The notes under the pieces: generated by a model
Told to the model about the DNA's origin: nothing
Database searches by the model: none
The model's input: the letters and a program-made list of their open reading frames with translations, nothing else
Position numbers and translations under genes: made by a program
Shown: positions 1-11,385 of the stretch, one piece after another
Numbering within the stretch: the first letter of the stretch is position 1
Layout: each line of letters opens with the position of its first letter
DNA from: Lepisosteus oculatus
Lineage: Eukaryota; Chordata; Actinopteri; Semionotiformes; Lepisosteidae
Assembly: GCF_040954835.1 (NCBI RefSeq)
Contig: NC_090709.1
Span: 41,362,490-41,426,489, forward strand
Reading direction: 5' to 3'
Length of the DNA: 64,000 bases

Positions 1-269
1 TGCTGGCGAACTGGAGCCAAGCGACCGGACAGTACTGGGTCCTTTCTGCTCTGTAGGCCCAGTGTGGGTGAGCTGGGCCGGTCGTCCTTAATGGCCAATT
101 ACACCCCCAAAAACAATACTAGTGAATCAGTCAAGCCACAGTTCAGAGACCCTTCCCAACTGTGGCCTGTCTTGTGTCTTAACTTATTAGGGCTTTCGCT
201 GTTGACGATGTTTCGTTGTGTGGCAGAAGGTGGTTTTTTTTTTTAAATGTCAGTGCGTTGTGATTCCAG

Positions 270-3200
270 GGGACCCCGTGATTACTGAAGCCCCCGGCAC
301 TGAGAGCCCCGGTCCAGGTACCGACACCCCGACTGACTGCTGCTTCACTCGTCCTGCACACAGATTTCACCTGTCTGTCTGTTCCTCTCCCTGTCTCTCT
401 CTCTCTCTCGCTCCCTGTACTCTGTTACATGGGGTAAGGGGGGGTCTGGGCTGTCGCTAAGACACCCTGTACTTCTGGGGTGACCAGAGGGCTGCTGCTG
501 CTCTGGGGGGTCAGCGAGGTCGCGGTCATGCCCTCCTGTCCAGTGTGGAGACAAGAGACAGGTACCTGCAGGCCAGTAACGCCTCCCCCCTCGTGGGAGA
601 GCTCACTCACCAGTTCAGTGTCTCTGGTTGGCCTCGTTGCTGTGGGACAGCAGTAGCTGCCTGTTGTCGAAATGAAATGGAGATGATAACGTCAGGGGCA
701 GCAGAGAAGGAGTTTCTGTGTGGAGTTCGCACGTTCGCTCTAGTGTTGGGTGGGTCCAAAGACATGCTGATGGGGGTGTGTGAGTGTGAGTGTGTGTGTC
801 CTGTGATGGACTGCTGTCCTGTCCAGGGTGTGTGTGTGTCCTGTGACGGACTGGTGTCCTGTCCAGGGTGTGTGAGTGTGTGTGTGTCCTGTGATGGACT
901 GGTGTCCTGTCCAGGGTGTGTGAGTGTCTGTCCTGTGATGGACTGGTGTCCTGTCCAGGGTGTGTGAGTGTGTATGTGTGTCCTGTGATGGACTGCTGTC
1001 CTGTCCAGGGTGTGTGAGTGTGTGTGTGTGTCCTGTGATGGACTGGTGTCCTGTCCAGGGTGTGTGAGTGTGTGTGTGTGTCCTGTGATGGACTGCTGTC
1101 CTGTCCAGGGTGTGTGAGTGTGTGTGTGTCCTGTGATGGACTGGTGTCCTGTCCAGGGTGTGTGTGTGTGTGTCCTGTGATGGACTGCTGTCCTGTCCAG
1201 GGTGTGTGAGTGTGTGTGTGTCCTGTGATGGACTGGTGTCCTGTCCAGGGTGTGTGTGTGTGTGTGTGTCCTGTGATGGACTGCTGTCCTGTCCAGGGTG
1301 TGTGTGTGTCCTGTGATGGACTGGTGTCCTGTCCAGGGTGTGAGTGTCTGTCCTGTGATGGACTGGTGTCCTGTCCAGGGTGAGCCCTGCCTTGTGCCTG
1401 TTGCCTGCTGGGACAGACTCCAGCTCCCCCAGTCCCCCCAGTGGCCCTGGACTGGAGGGAGCTGTGGGAATTTGGACGGAGGGATGATGATGTCCTCAGT
1501 GCTGCAGTCCCAGGTCATGTGAGAGGGGTCTGCTCTGCCTCTCTCTCACAGTCCAGCCTCAGACACTGGGACGCCACCAGAGCGGGCACAGGGGCCGGGA
1601 GCCCAGCCCTGCACCGGGAGACACCTTTCTCCCTTGTCTGTCCACGCAGGGAGAGACGCGGGAGACGACACGGCCACGGGTAACACAGGATCCCCCACCG
1701 CCGCAGGTAGGAGAGAGAGGGCGGGCTGTACCGCGGACGGACGAGGCGCTGAGCCGCCGTCCCCCCAGCCTCACCGCCCGATCCCAGCGCCACAGCGCCA
1801 CCTGGTGGAGGCCGGTGCGCACTGCCCCCCTCCTCCCTCTCCCTCTCCCTCTCTCTCTCTCCGCAGTCGTGGCGGCGGTGGCCTCCCCCCTCTGCGCGCT
1901 GGTCCTCCTGCTCGGACTGGCCCTGCTCTGGAGGAGGTCCAGGAGACGCCGGGCCGCAGGTAGGGGGCTCGCCGCTCTGGGGCTCTGTGAGGGGGGGCAG
2001 GCGGGCGATCGGTGGCGCAGAACGAGCTCCCCTCCTGCCGCGCGGCCGCTAACGAGCTCCTTCTCCTCCCCAGCCTTCGACCCCGGGGCCACAGCGACGG
2101 CCGTAGATGGCCCACCGGCGGCCGGTGAGTCCCGCTCTCTCGCAGCCCCCTGTCGACAGCGGGCGCTTTGCGGCTGGATGATTCGACCGTCCGGGACCGG
2201 TGGAGGGCATCTCCGCTGAGGTCCCAGATCAGGACCACCTTCTGTGGGGAGCTTGCGTGTTCTGCCTGCGCTTCCTGGAGCGGCTGGCCCGCTGGGTCCG
2301 CTGGCGGGGGGGAGTCTGATCCCGTGGCTGGCCGGCTCCCCCCTGCAGGGCGTGGCCCCGCCTTGCACCGTGTGACTGGGGAGGAAAGGTCATGCATCTC
2401 AAGGAATCCCGACACGCAGGAACCTCTGAGAGGCTATACAGGCTTGTTCCCCACCCCCGCCCCCCTCTGTGTACAGAAGAGCCTCCTGTCCTGACTGGAG
2501 GAGCTCACCCAGCTGTGTCTGGAGAGAAGCCAGGGTATCGGCTTCAACCACAGGGCTGGGCAGCTTGTTCCCCACCCCCACCCCCCTCTGTGTACAGAAG
2601 AGCCTCCTGTCCTGACTGGAGGAGCTCACCCAGCTGTGTCTGGAGAGGAGCCAGGGTATCGGCTTCAACCACGCAAGAAATGTGCAGGCACACTCGAGAA
2701 AGAAGAGGCAGTCGAATTACTGAACCTCAACGCACCCTGGATGCCAGCGGGCATCTGAGTGACCTTCTGCATCAGGCCCTGCATGAGGCGCGAGACTGTG
2801 AAGGCGGATGCGGGCTGTGTGTTGTGGTGTTGTGTTTCAGCTGTTACCTGTACTGGAAGGTGTCTGGATGTGAAATCCTACACGTGCTCTGTTAGTCACA
2901 GAAGTTAGAACGAGGTGCCTGCACAGCTCCTCTCTCACTGTCTGTCTCCCTGTCTCACAGGGGCTGAAGCAGCACAGAGCACAGCAGGACAGGTAGGTGC
3001 AGTCTGTCTTCACCTGTCTGCCTCACCTGTCCTGATCTGTCCTGAATGTCTGTCTGTCCATCTGTCCTGTCTTGACCTCAGTGTCTGTCTTTCCCTCTGA
3101 CCTGTCTTGTCCTGAGTGTCTGTTTTGTCTTGTTCCGAGTATCAGTCTGTCTGTCCTGTCTTGTCCTGAGTGTCTGTCTGTCCTGTCTTGTCTTGTCCTG

Positions 3201-3614
3201 AGTGCCTGTCCTGTCTTGTCCTGAGTGTCCATCTGTCTGTCCTGTCTTGTCTTGTCCTGAGTGCCTGTCCTGCTTTTCTGAGTGTCGGTCTGTCCTGTCT
3301 TGTCCTGAGTGTCTGTCCTGTCTTGTCCTGAGTGTCGGTCTGTCCTGTCCTCTCCTGTTCCTGTTCTTTCTCGCTGTCTCTCCCCCCTATCTGAGATTCA
3401 CCGGAAGCTCGGAGACCGTTGCTGCCGAGAATGTCAGGACAAACCGGGCCCCTCCCTTCCTGTCCCCGTGTCCCAGGTGGACGACGTCCAGGGGGAGGGA
3501 GAGGTCCACTACGCCTCCCTGGGACACCAGGGCAAGAGGGACCCACGGCCCCGAGCCCAGGACGCGGACTCCAGCGTGGTCTACTCCTCCGTCGCCCGGC
3601 GCGGGACCGACTGA
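270..3614 (+). CDS. Gene A: ITIM-bearing Ig-superfamily receptor, 3' part only
   Basis: Seen: six exons with GT/AG borders join in one frame: stalk 270-317, stalk 1650-1706 (an alternative in-phase donor ends it at 1679), transmembrane 1867-1959, tail 2074-2124, 2961-2992 and 3477-3614 (stop TGA 3612-3614). The first four start and end in phase 1, the fifth goes from phase 1 to 0, and the last starts in phase 0. About 139 residues are encoded here; leader and Ig exons must lie upstream of the window. The last two exons match gene D, and the transmembrane exon has the same 93-nt length as in C and D. The membrane segment has no charged residue and the tail has two ITIM-type tyrosines, so an inhibitory receptor is inferred. 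Introns hold a minisatellite (778-1381) and minus-strand copies of a 121-bp repeat. No AATAAA follows; AATAAC sits where D has its signal. Confidence 0.7.
778..1460 (+). repeat. SINE-derived minisatellite in gene A intron
   Basis: About 14 variable units of gatggactggtgtcctgtcc followed by GT-rich spacer. The array ends at 1381 in a unique tail (ctgggacagactccagctcc) that is part of a dispersed fish repeat read on the minus strand. The 303-residue minus-strand frame over it is only repeat translation. Confidence 0.85.
1867..1959 (+). CDS. Gene A transmembrane exon
   Basis: A phase 1-1 exon of 93 nt after a pyrimidine tract and CCGCAG, with donor GTAGGG. It encodes a hydrophobic run (AAVASPLCALVLLLGLALLW) followed by a basic stop-transfer stretch RRSRRRR. 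There is no charged residue inside the membrane, so pairing with a DAP12-type adaptor is not expected. Confidence 0.75.
2440..2680 (-). repeat. 121-bp dispersed repeat, two copies (minus)
   Basis: Two copies of a 121-bp unit with core cagctgggtgagctcctcca on the minus strand, between gene A tail exons. The same unit recurs at about ten other places in the window. Confidence 0.85.
3012..3361 (+). repeat. Tgtcctgtcttgtcctgag minisatellite
   Basis: Imperfect pyrimidine-rich tandem repeat filling the intron before the last exon of gene A. Confidence 0.85.
3477..3614 (+). CDS. Gene A last exon with two ITIMs
   Basis: Starts in phase 0 after GTGTCCCAG. It encodes VHYASL, a consensus ITIM (V-x-Y-x-x-L), and near the C-terminus VVYSSV, a second Y-x-x-V motif with Val before the Tyr. 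A second in-frame acceptor (GTCCAG, exon from 3490) matches the site used by gene D. Gene C's last exon has the same distance from its acceptor to the HY of the ITIM as the 3477 start, which favours 3477. Such motifs recruit SHP-1/SHP-2 in known receptors; that role is inferred here. Confidence 0.75.
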   Translation: MDDVQGEGEVHYASLGHQGKRDPRPRAQDADSSVVYSSVARRGTD

Positions 3615-3915
3615 GCGAGCAGGTCGCGGTGGACCGGCGCCCTTCCGACCGTCCCAGCTTGAGTGATGAACTGAAGAAGAGGACACTGCAGCGACGTCTC
3701 CTCACATCCCGGGGGCGGGTGCGCTGTGATTTGTACGGTTCGGTACTTATTTAATATTTGACACCGTGAGTTTCTCAATAACACTTGTAAGACGGCAGAC
3801 TGCGCTGTCCGGACACGTGTCTTTGATTTTACGGTCCTGCCCCGAGTCGTCAGAGTTACGCCACTGTGCGCTGTCTGCAGGCTTGCCTCGCTGCTTGGGT
3901 CTGTCATACACACAG
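3615..3915. other. Gene A 3' UTR candidate
   Basis: Non-repetitive sequence after the gene A stop. It contains caataacacttgta at about 3777, aligning with the AATAAA-containing 3' end of gene D, so the transcript may end near 3800. No gene is visible. Confidence 0.4.
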
Positions 3916-6246
3916 GTGCAGGTGCTCTCTGGGAACCCACACAGGTGAACTAATACAGGAGCTCTCTGGGAACTAATACAGGAGCTCTCTGGGAACGGGC
4001 ACAGGGGCTCTCTGGGAACGGGCACAGGAGCTCTCTGGGAACGGGCACAGGTGCTCTCTGGGAACGGGCACAGGAGCTCTCTGGGAACAGGCACAGGAGG
4101 TCTCTGGGAACTAATACAGGAGCTCTCTGGGAACGGGCACAGGTGCTCTCTGGGAACGGGCACAGGAGCTCTCTGGGAACAGGCACAGGTGTTCTCTGGG
4201 AACTAATACAGGAGCTCTCTGGGAACGGGCACAGGAGCTCTCTGGGAACTAATACAGGAGCTCTCTGGGAACGGGCACAGGAGCTCTCTGGGAACTAATA
4301 CAGGAGCTCTCTGGGAACTAATACAGGAGCTCTCTGGGAACGGGCACAGGAGCTCTCTGGGAACGGGCACAGGTGCTCTCTGGGAACTAATACAGGAGCT
4401 CTCTGGGAACGGGTACAGGTGATCTCTGGGAACTGGTACAGGTGATCTCTGGGAACGGGAACAGGAGCTCTCTGGGAACTAATACAGGTGCTCTCTGGGA
4501 ACTAATACAGGAGCTCTCTGGGAACTAATACAGGAGCTCTCTGGGAACGGGTACAGGTGATCTCTGGGAACTAATACAGGTGCTCTCTGGGAACTAATAC
4601 AGGAGCTCTCTGGGAACTAATACAGGTGCTCTCTGGGAACGGGCACAGGTGATCTCTGGGAACTAATACAGGTGCTCTCTGGGAACTAATACAGGAGCTC
4701 TCTGGGAACTAATACAGGTGCTCTCTGGGAACTAATACAGGAGCTCTCTGGGAACGGGCACAGGTGCTCTCTGGGAACGGGCACAGGTGCTCTCTGGGAA
4801 CGGGCACAGGAGCTCTCTGGGAACGGGTACAGGTGATCTCTGGGAACTAATACAGGAGCTCTCTGGGAACTAATACAGGAGCTCTCTGGGAACGGGCACA
4901 GGAGCTCTCTGGGAACGGGCACAGGAGCTCTCTGGGAACGGGCACAGGTGCTCTCTGGGAACTAATACAGGAGCTCTCTGGGAACGGGTACAGGTGATCT
5001 CTGGGAACGGGAACAGGAGCTCTCTGGGAACTAATACAGGTGCTCTCTGGGAACTAATACAGGAGCTCTCTGGGAACTAATACAGGAGCTCTCTGGGAAT
5101 GGGTACAGGTGATCTCTGGGAACTAATACAGGTGCTCTCTGGGAACTAATACAGGAGCTCTCTGGGAACGGGTACAGGTGATCTCTGGGAACTGGTACAG
5201 GTGATCTCTGGGAACGGGAACAGGAGCTCTCTGGGAACTAATACAGGTGCTCTCTGGGAACTAATACAGGTGCTCTCTGGGAACGGGCACAGGAGCTCTC
5301 TGGGAACGGGCACAGGTGCTCTCTGGGAACTAATACAGGAGCTCTCTGGGAACGGGCACAGGAGCTCTCTGGGAACTAATACAGGTGCTCTCTGGGAACT
5401 AATACAGGAGCTCTCTGGGAACGGGTACAGGTGATCTCTGGGAACGGGCACAGGTGCTCTCTGGGAACTAATACAGGTGCTCTCTGGGAACGGGCACAGG
5501 AGCTCTCTGGGAATGGGCACAGGTGCTCTCTGGGAACTAATACAGGAGCTCTCTGGGAACGGGCACAGGAGCTCTCTGGGAACGGACACAGGTGCTCTCT
5601 GGGAACTAATACAGGAGCTCTCTGGGAACGGGAACAGGTGATCTCTGGGAACTAATACAGGAGCTCTCTGGGAACGGGCACAGGTGATCTCTGGGAACTA
5701 ATACAGGTGCTCTCTGGGAACTAATACAGGAGCTCTCTGGGAACGGGTACAGGTGATCTCTGGGAACTGGTACAGGTGATCTCTGGGAACAGGAACAGGA
5801 GCTCTCTGGGAACTAATACAGGTGCTCTCTGGGAACTAATACAGGAGCTCTCTGGGAACGGGAACAGGTGATCTCTGGGAACTAATACAGGAGCTCTCTG
5901 GGAACGGGCACAGGTGATCTCTGGGAACTAATACAGGTGCTCTCTGGGAACTAATACAGGAGCTCTCTGGGAACGGGTACAGGTGATCTCTGGGAACTAA
6001 TACAGGTGCTCTCTGGGAACTAATACAGGAGCTCTCTGGGAACGGGCACAGGTGCTCTCTGGGAACGGGCACAGGTGCTCTCTGGGAACGGGCACAGGTG
6101 CTCTCTGGGAACTAATACAGGTGATCTCTGGGAACTAATACAGGTGCTCTCTGGGAACGGGCACAGGAGCTCTCTGGGAACTAATATAGGTGCTCTCTGG
6201 GAACTAATACAGGTGCTCTCTGGGAACGGGCACAGGAGCTCTCTGG
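3916..6246 (+). repeat. 23-bp minisatellite, about 100 copies
   Basis: Tandem array of a 23-bp unit built on agctctctgggaac, with three interchangeable endings (taatac, gggcac, gggtac). It separates convergent genes A and E. The coding frames in it are artefacts. Confidence 0.95.
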
Positions 6247-6715
6247 TACACTCACTCAAAGGTGCACTCGGGGAAGAATTACTGGGGTTTCATCTGGGGA
6301 GTCTGGTACATTTCTGTCCTCCCTGCTAGACATTCCTAGGAAAGAGGACACACTGCGTATCCCGTAAAAACACATGGATCACATGGTCCTGGATTCTGAT
6401 TGACAGACAGAGGAAACCCCAGGCTAGATCTCAGATAACACCAATGTATTTATTCCGTTTCTCCGAAGGAATCGACAATTTGCTTTCAAAATAATACAGG
6501 GCACGGTCAGGGAAGCGTCTTTTCATCCGGCCGACGCAGACCCGTACGAGCTCCACCAGAAATCCGCATCTCGCTAGAAAACGCCTCCCGACTGCGACAT
6601 CCAGGCGGGCCGCTCCTTCCCGGAGGCTGCCGGGGAGACGGAAAACGTTATCTGTCCGTGCGACTTTGTCCCGCGGATCCCTGGGACGGGGGGGGGGGAC
6701 ACCTGGGGGGGGGGG
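6247..6715. other. Unique spacer, 3' flank of gene E
   Basis: Unique sequence holding the putative gene E 3' UTR. TTTATT at 6449-6454 is AATAAA on the minus strand, about 260 bp past the gene E stop. Poly-G runs lie near 6688-6716. Confidence 0.5.
6449..6454 (-). promoter_or_regulatory. Gene E polyadenylation signal candidate
   Basis: AATAAA on the minus strand at a plausible distance downstream of the gene E stop codon. Confidence 0.4.
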
Positions 6716-6849
6716 TCAGGCCAGCGCTCTCTCTTCCCCACTCTGCTCTCTCCGTCGGCTCCTGATCCCCGTCACGAGCACCGCGGCGACCATTCCTGCC
6801 AGTCCGCCGGCCATGAGGCAGCTGTGGACCGTGTAGAAGGAGGAGAGTC
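6716..6849 (-). CDS. Gene E last exon: membrane segment and short tail
   Basis: A 134-nt exon starting in phase 1. It encodes YTVHSCLMAGGLAGMVAAVL, then IRSRRR and a 10-residue tail with no tyrosine. It is homologous to the gene F exon at 41050-40911. Confidence 0.6.
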
Positions 6850-7232
6850 CTTTCGGCAGGGAGAGAGAGGGGCAGCACAGGACCGGGTTAGTGTGGGTTA
6901 GACACATCACTGCCGTCTCCCAGACACACACACTGACACACACCCTCCAGGACCAGGACTGGACAGCCCTGCTTTAAAGACCCCTGGAGACTCTGCAGAC
7001 ACACACACACACACTGACCCCTCCAGGACCAGGACTGGACAGCCCTGCTTTAAAGACCCCTGGAGACTCTGCAGACACACACACACTGACCCCTCCAGGA
7101 CCAGGACTGGACAGCCCTGCTTTAAAGACCCCTGGAGACCCTGCAGACACACACACACACACTGACCCCTCCAGGACCAGGACTGGACAGCCCTGCTTTA
7201 AAGACCCCTGGAGACTCTGCAGACACACACAC

Positions 7233-7294
<62 letters not shown>

Positions 7295-7432
7295 ACCCCT
7301 CCAGGACCAGGACTGGACAGCCCTGCTTTAAAGACCCCTGGAGACTCTGCAGACACACACACACACACACACTGACCCCTCCAGGACCAGGACTGGACAG
7401 CCCTGCTTTAAAGACCCCTGGAGACTCTGCAG

Positions 7433-7464
<32 letters not shown>

Positions 7465-8128
7465 ACCCCTCCAGGACCAGGACTGGACATTCATGTCTTA
7501 ATAATTTCACTACCACAATTGTGTAACTATTTAAATGAGATTTTTTTCAGTTTGTTGATTAACTAGCTCCTTCCCCGGGAGGTGTTAAATTTGAGGATAG
7601 AGGAAAGGTCAAATTCAGTAGAAGCTGGTGTATTTACCATCTGAATGCTCTTCACAGATTAATGAACCTGTCACCTACAGCTGTAACATAAATCCATGAC
7701 TTGCCACAGCACAGCTGTTGTAAGTCTATAAAGAATTAACATATCAGAGTTAAATTTCATTCCTGCGGTGCAGTGTTCTAAGCAGAGTTAGATTCGAAAA
7801 CCCACCTCTTATTGGAACACCTGGTTCCTGCTTGATCCCCGAGCAGACGGACGTCAAGAGGTCCTTGTTTATCTTCCCCAGTGCCCGGAAGTCTGCGATG
7901 CCGAACATGTGGGTGTCTGTGGGAAGACTGGCGATCGACTCCAGCTGGGAGCGTTTCAAATCCCCGATGCCCACCGCAAAAATTTCCACGCCCGAATTCC
8001 GCAGCTCGGCAGCCGGGATCTCCCCTCCAGCAACGGGAGTAAGGTGGGGTACACCCTCCCATCACAGGACACACACACACACTCACACACACTCACACAC
8101 CCTGGACAGGACACCAGTCCATCACAGG

Positions 8129-8159
<31 letters not shown>

Positions 8160-8614
8160 GGACAGGACAGCAGTCCATCACAGGACACACACACACTCAC
8201 ACACCCTGGACAGGACACCAGTCCATCACAGGACACACACACTCACACACACACACACACACACTAGACACACACACTTCCAGAAGCCAGTAAACCCCCC
8301 ATCATGTTTAAGGATTGTGTGAGGAAACTGGAGCACCTGGAGAAAACTCACTCGAACATGGGGAGAACATGCAGACTCCACACAGACAGCACCCCACATC
8401 CACAATCGAACCCAGGACGCCCGAGTTGGGCGGCCACAACCACTGAGCCACCGTGCCACCTGTATACCTAATGATCACTGACATAATTCTGAGTTTTGTT
8501 TCTCCAGATGTTTCCCGCGTGGGAGCGATCAGTAGCACAGGACTCACCTCCCAGCGCCCTGAGAGCAGCTCCGCACCAGAGCAGGACCAGCCAGGCTGCA
8601 CCACACAGCTCCAT
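6716..8614 (-). CDS. Gene E: leader + partial VWA domain + transmembrane exon
   Basis: Three minus-strand exons join in one frame: leader 8614-8548, VWA-like 8024-7821, and last exon 6849-6716 (stop at 6718-6716); all internal borders are phase 1. The product would be about 134 residues. The middle exon matches the C-terminal part of von Willebrand factor A domains (VEIFAVGIGDLKRSQL, then DTHMFGIADF and a final Cys). The first half of the domain, with the DxSxS metal-binding motif, is absent. The space where it should be (8039-8465) is filled by a minisatellite and a SINE. The last exon has a GGLAG-type membrane segment and a short basic tail without tyrosine. It is either a decayed gene or a working short form. 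It converges on gene A. Confidence 0.5.
6937..7490 (-). repeat. 72-100-bp minisatellite with CA tracts
   Basis: About seven units containing ccaggactggacagccctgc separated by variable (CA)n. Located in the gene E intron. Confidence 0.9.
7491..7820. other. AT-richer unique intron of gene E
   Basis: Unique sequence between the array and the VWA exon; no further exon is convincing. Confidence 0.4.
7821..8024 (-). CDS. Gene E exon: C-terminal part of a VWA domain
   Basis: A 204-nt phase 1-1 exon. VEIFAVGIGDLKRSQL and LPTDTHMFGIADF fit the second half of VWA domains as in matrilins or collagen VI, with the usual closing Cys. The acceptor (GTTGCTGGAG) is weak; the donor is GTGTTC. Confidence 0.6.
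8039..8465 (+). mobile_element. SINE-like element with internal minisatellite expansion
   Basis: 8039-8285 is a CA-rich array of ctggacaggacaccagtcca units. It continues into the standard tail of a common fish dispersed repeat (gaacatgcagactccacaca, then the acc-gtgccacc end). It sits between the gene E leader and VWA exons. Confidence 0.75.
8548..8614 (-). CDS. Gene E leader exon
   Basis: ATG at 8614 (minus) opens a 67-nt exon ending in phase 1 at donor GTGAGT. It encodes a classic signal peptide (MELCGAAWLVLLWCGAAL). A GAGGAAGT motif lies 90 bp upstream. Confidence 0.65.
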
Positions 8615-8703
8615 GTCGCGCCGGTAAGTGCCGAGATCAGCCCGAGTTTCACAACTCAAAACCACACTGACGAAGAAATAAGCCTCTCCCTGCTTAAAAG
8701 CCC

Positions 8704-8711
8704 ACTTCCTC
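8704..8711 (-). promoter_or_regulatory. PU.1/ETS-like motif upstream of gene E
   Basis: GAGGAAGT on the minus strand, 90 bp before the gene E start codon. The same octamer lies upstream of gene C. Confidence 0.35.
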
Positions 8712-8749
8712 TCAGAGGCACGCCCGTGGTGAGCTCTTGACGCTGGGCT

Positions 8750-9580
8750 CTCTAGACACACCCACTGTGGACTCAAGCCCCTCCCACTGGGCTCTCTAGA
8801 CATGCCCACCGTGGACTCAAGCCCCTCCCATTGGGCTCTCTAGACACACCCACCATGGACTCAAGCCCCTCCCACTGGGCTCTCTAGACACACCCACTGT
8901 GGACTCAAGTCCCTCCCACTGGGCTCTCTAGACACGCCAACCATGGACTCAAGTCCCTCCCACTGGGCTCTCTAGACATGCCCACCGTGGACTCAAGTCC
9001 CTCCCACTGGGCTCTCTAGACACGCCCACCATGGACTCAAGTCCCTCCCATTGGTCTCTCTAGACACGCCCACCATGGACTCAAGTCCCTCCCACTGGGC
9101 TCTCTAGACACGCCCACTGTGGACTCAAGCCCCTCCCACTGGGCTCTCTAGACACGCCCACTATGGACTCAAGTCCCTCCCACTGGACTCTCTAGACATG
9201 CCCACCTTGGACTCAAGTCCCTCCCACTGGTCTCTCTAGACACGCCCACCGTGGAGTCAAGCCCCTCCCGTCGGGCTCTCTAGACACGCCCACTGTGGAC
9301 CAAAGCCCCTCCCACTGGGCTCTCTAGACACACCCGCCATGGACTCAAGCCCCTCCCATTGGGCTCTCTAGACACACCCGCCATGGACTCAAGCCCCTCC
9401 CATTGGGCTCTCTAGACACACCCACTGTGGACTCAAGCCCCTCCCACTGGGCTCTCTAGACACTTCCACTGTGGACTCAAACCCCTCCCATTGGGCTCTC
9501 TAGACACGCCCACCGTGGACTCAAACCCCTCCCATTGGGCTCTCTAGACACGCCCACCATGGACTCAAACCCCTCCCATT
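8750..9580 (+). repeat. 44-bp minisatellite, about 19 copies
   Basis: Units of gggctctctagacacgccca followed by ctcaagcccctccca. Confidence 0.95.
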
Positions 9581-9751
9581 TGGGCAGTACAGGTAATATG
9601 GAATTTATGTTGAAAGCCACAGCATTTTAGAATTATTTTTGTTCCTTAATTGTTTTAACATGAACATGAATTTCATACTATGAGAGTCACTGTGTGTTAT
9701 TTACAGTAGACAGCTCTGATCACCAATCTCTACTGTGACTAAAATATGTAT

Positions 9752-9968
9752 GCAGCACTGGACTCACTGGTCCAGAGTCACAGACCCCTGGACTGACTGG
9801 ACCAGGGTCACAGACCCCTGGACTGACTGGACCGGGGACACAGACCCCTGGACTGACTGGACCAGAGTTACAGACCCCTGGACTGACTGGACCGGGGACA
9901 CAGACCCCTGGACTAACTGGACCAGAGTTACAGACCCCTGGACTGACTGGACCAGGGTCACAGACACC
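9752..9968 (+). repeat. 30-bp minisatellite, seven copies
   Basis: Units of ggactgactggaccagggtc plus acagacccct. Confidence 0.95.
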
Positions 9969-10194
9969 TTTTTAAAAGCACAGCTCTTTGGGTGGGGGCG
10001 CCAGAGGAGTTAAAGGACATCAGTTTCCCCAATGTGCACAGCACTGGATTGGACACCGAAGAGTTTTAACACTGTTGTGTGTTTTCTGCAGCCCGGAGCA
10101 CATCCTGATTTGCGAAGTGATGAGAGATTAGGCTTGATCTCTCTGCCCCTCCTGACACTTTGATTCTGCTGTCTGTGATTCCGGGCCTCGTGCC

Positions 10195-10640
10195 TCAGGT
10201 CCGACGGCGAACCTTTATCCGGGCGTCTGACGTCACCGCGCACGTACAACGTAACCTCTTGACCTCCCGCCCGCTCCGGGCCCCGCGAGGAGCCGGATGG
10301 AGAGGGATGGCGGCCGAGCCGCGTTGCGTTGCGTTCGCGGAAAGCCGGCAGGAAAAGACGCAACAGGGCGACGCGGTAACGTATCGTAAGCCCTCTCCCG
10401 TCACGCACGTCGAAGACTTTAGCTTTATTTTTATTTATTTTTTTGGGGGGGGGGGGTTTTGTGGAGGCGCGACTTCTCGCCTGACAGGTGCGTGTGTCGT
10501 TAAGCAACGCGGGGACTTCCGCTTAGAGACGCTGACTTCCGGCCGAGCGCTGTCCTTCTGGAGAAATTAAAGACGTTTCTCGGCTACAGCGCCTCTCCGG
10601 GGCTCAGGAGCGCAGGGAGGCGACGGCTAGTGACGGAGAC
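10195..10640. promoter_or_regulatory. CpG-rich promoter-like segment with CRE and ETS motifs
   Basis: GC-rich, CpG-dense stretch with a palindromic CRE TGACGTCA at 10228-10235 and two ETS-type CTTCCG motifs near 10515 and 10540. No coding exon could be tied to it. Confidence 0.3.
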
Positions 10641-11172
10641 GGGGCTGGGGATTCATTACGCGGGTTTAAACTGCGCGAAGCCATCCGTACAAACACAATT
10701 TTCCCCCCCGCACTGCCGAATAAACGCGTACAAACGCACCGCAGGCACCCAGTGGGTCGTGTTTTTGTTCTGGTTTCTTGCGCGGAAGCGACGCCAGACG
10801 CGAATGCAGCCGGTTTGAAGGCGTGCTTTCCGTGTCCGTGAAGCGCCGAGGCCGAGCCTGGACGGGCGTCCCACCTGCACAGCGATGAACCTCCACCACC
10901 ACCCTCGGTCTTCACCCGGCCGAGCTCGGCTTTTCAGCTGGTTTTTTTTACATTTATTTGCCGCCGAAAGCTCAGTGCTCTTCTAGATTTACTTTTTGGT
11001 TTGCAACGTCGCGTATAACCCAAGCCAACCAAACGGCGAGTCTGAGCTCTTTCCTAAGGGCGTCGATTTAAAGCTTCCAGATTTCGGTGCGGTAGGACCT
11101 GTTTATCCTTCATTCCCTCGGTTATTAATCCGCTTGCCTTGGGCAGCTGATTGTGAGGTTTTACTGGTTTGA
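10641..11172. other. Unassigned segment with a local duplication
   Basis: 11036-11180 resembles 11332-11385 joined to 11875-11960. A local duplication of about 300 bp was later split by the LINE fragment. No gene seen. Confidence 0.4.
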
Positions 11173-11312
11173 TTTCAGGTGGGGGCTGCACACTGGTGGT
11201 GGTGGTGGTGGTGGTGGAGGGGAGTCCCCATGACCTGTAAAGCGCTTTGAGTGGAGTGTCCAGAAAAAGCGCTCTATAAGTGTAAGCAATTATCATTATA
11301 ATCATTATTAAA
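11173..11312 (+). mobile_element. SINE family 1, 3' fragment
   Basis: Contains aagcgctttgagtggagtgt and gcgctctataagtgtaagca followed by an ATT-rich tail; matches the end of the fuller copy at 12440-12958. Confidence 0.8.
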
Positions 11313-11385
11313 ACAAACAGCGCCTCTTGCGCGGCGAGTCTGAGCTCTTCCATAAGGGGAGTTGTTTTAAACCTTCCGGATTTAA

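Noticed and set aside
3916..6246. CRISPR-like regular repeat array
   Set aside because: Repeats are directly adjacent with no unique spacers, and the sequence is vertebrate.
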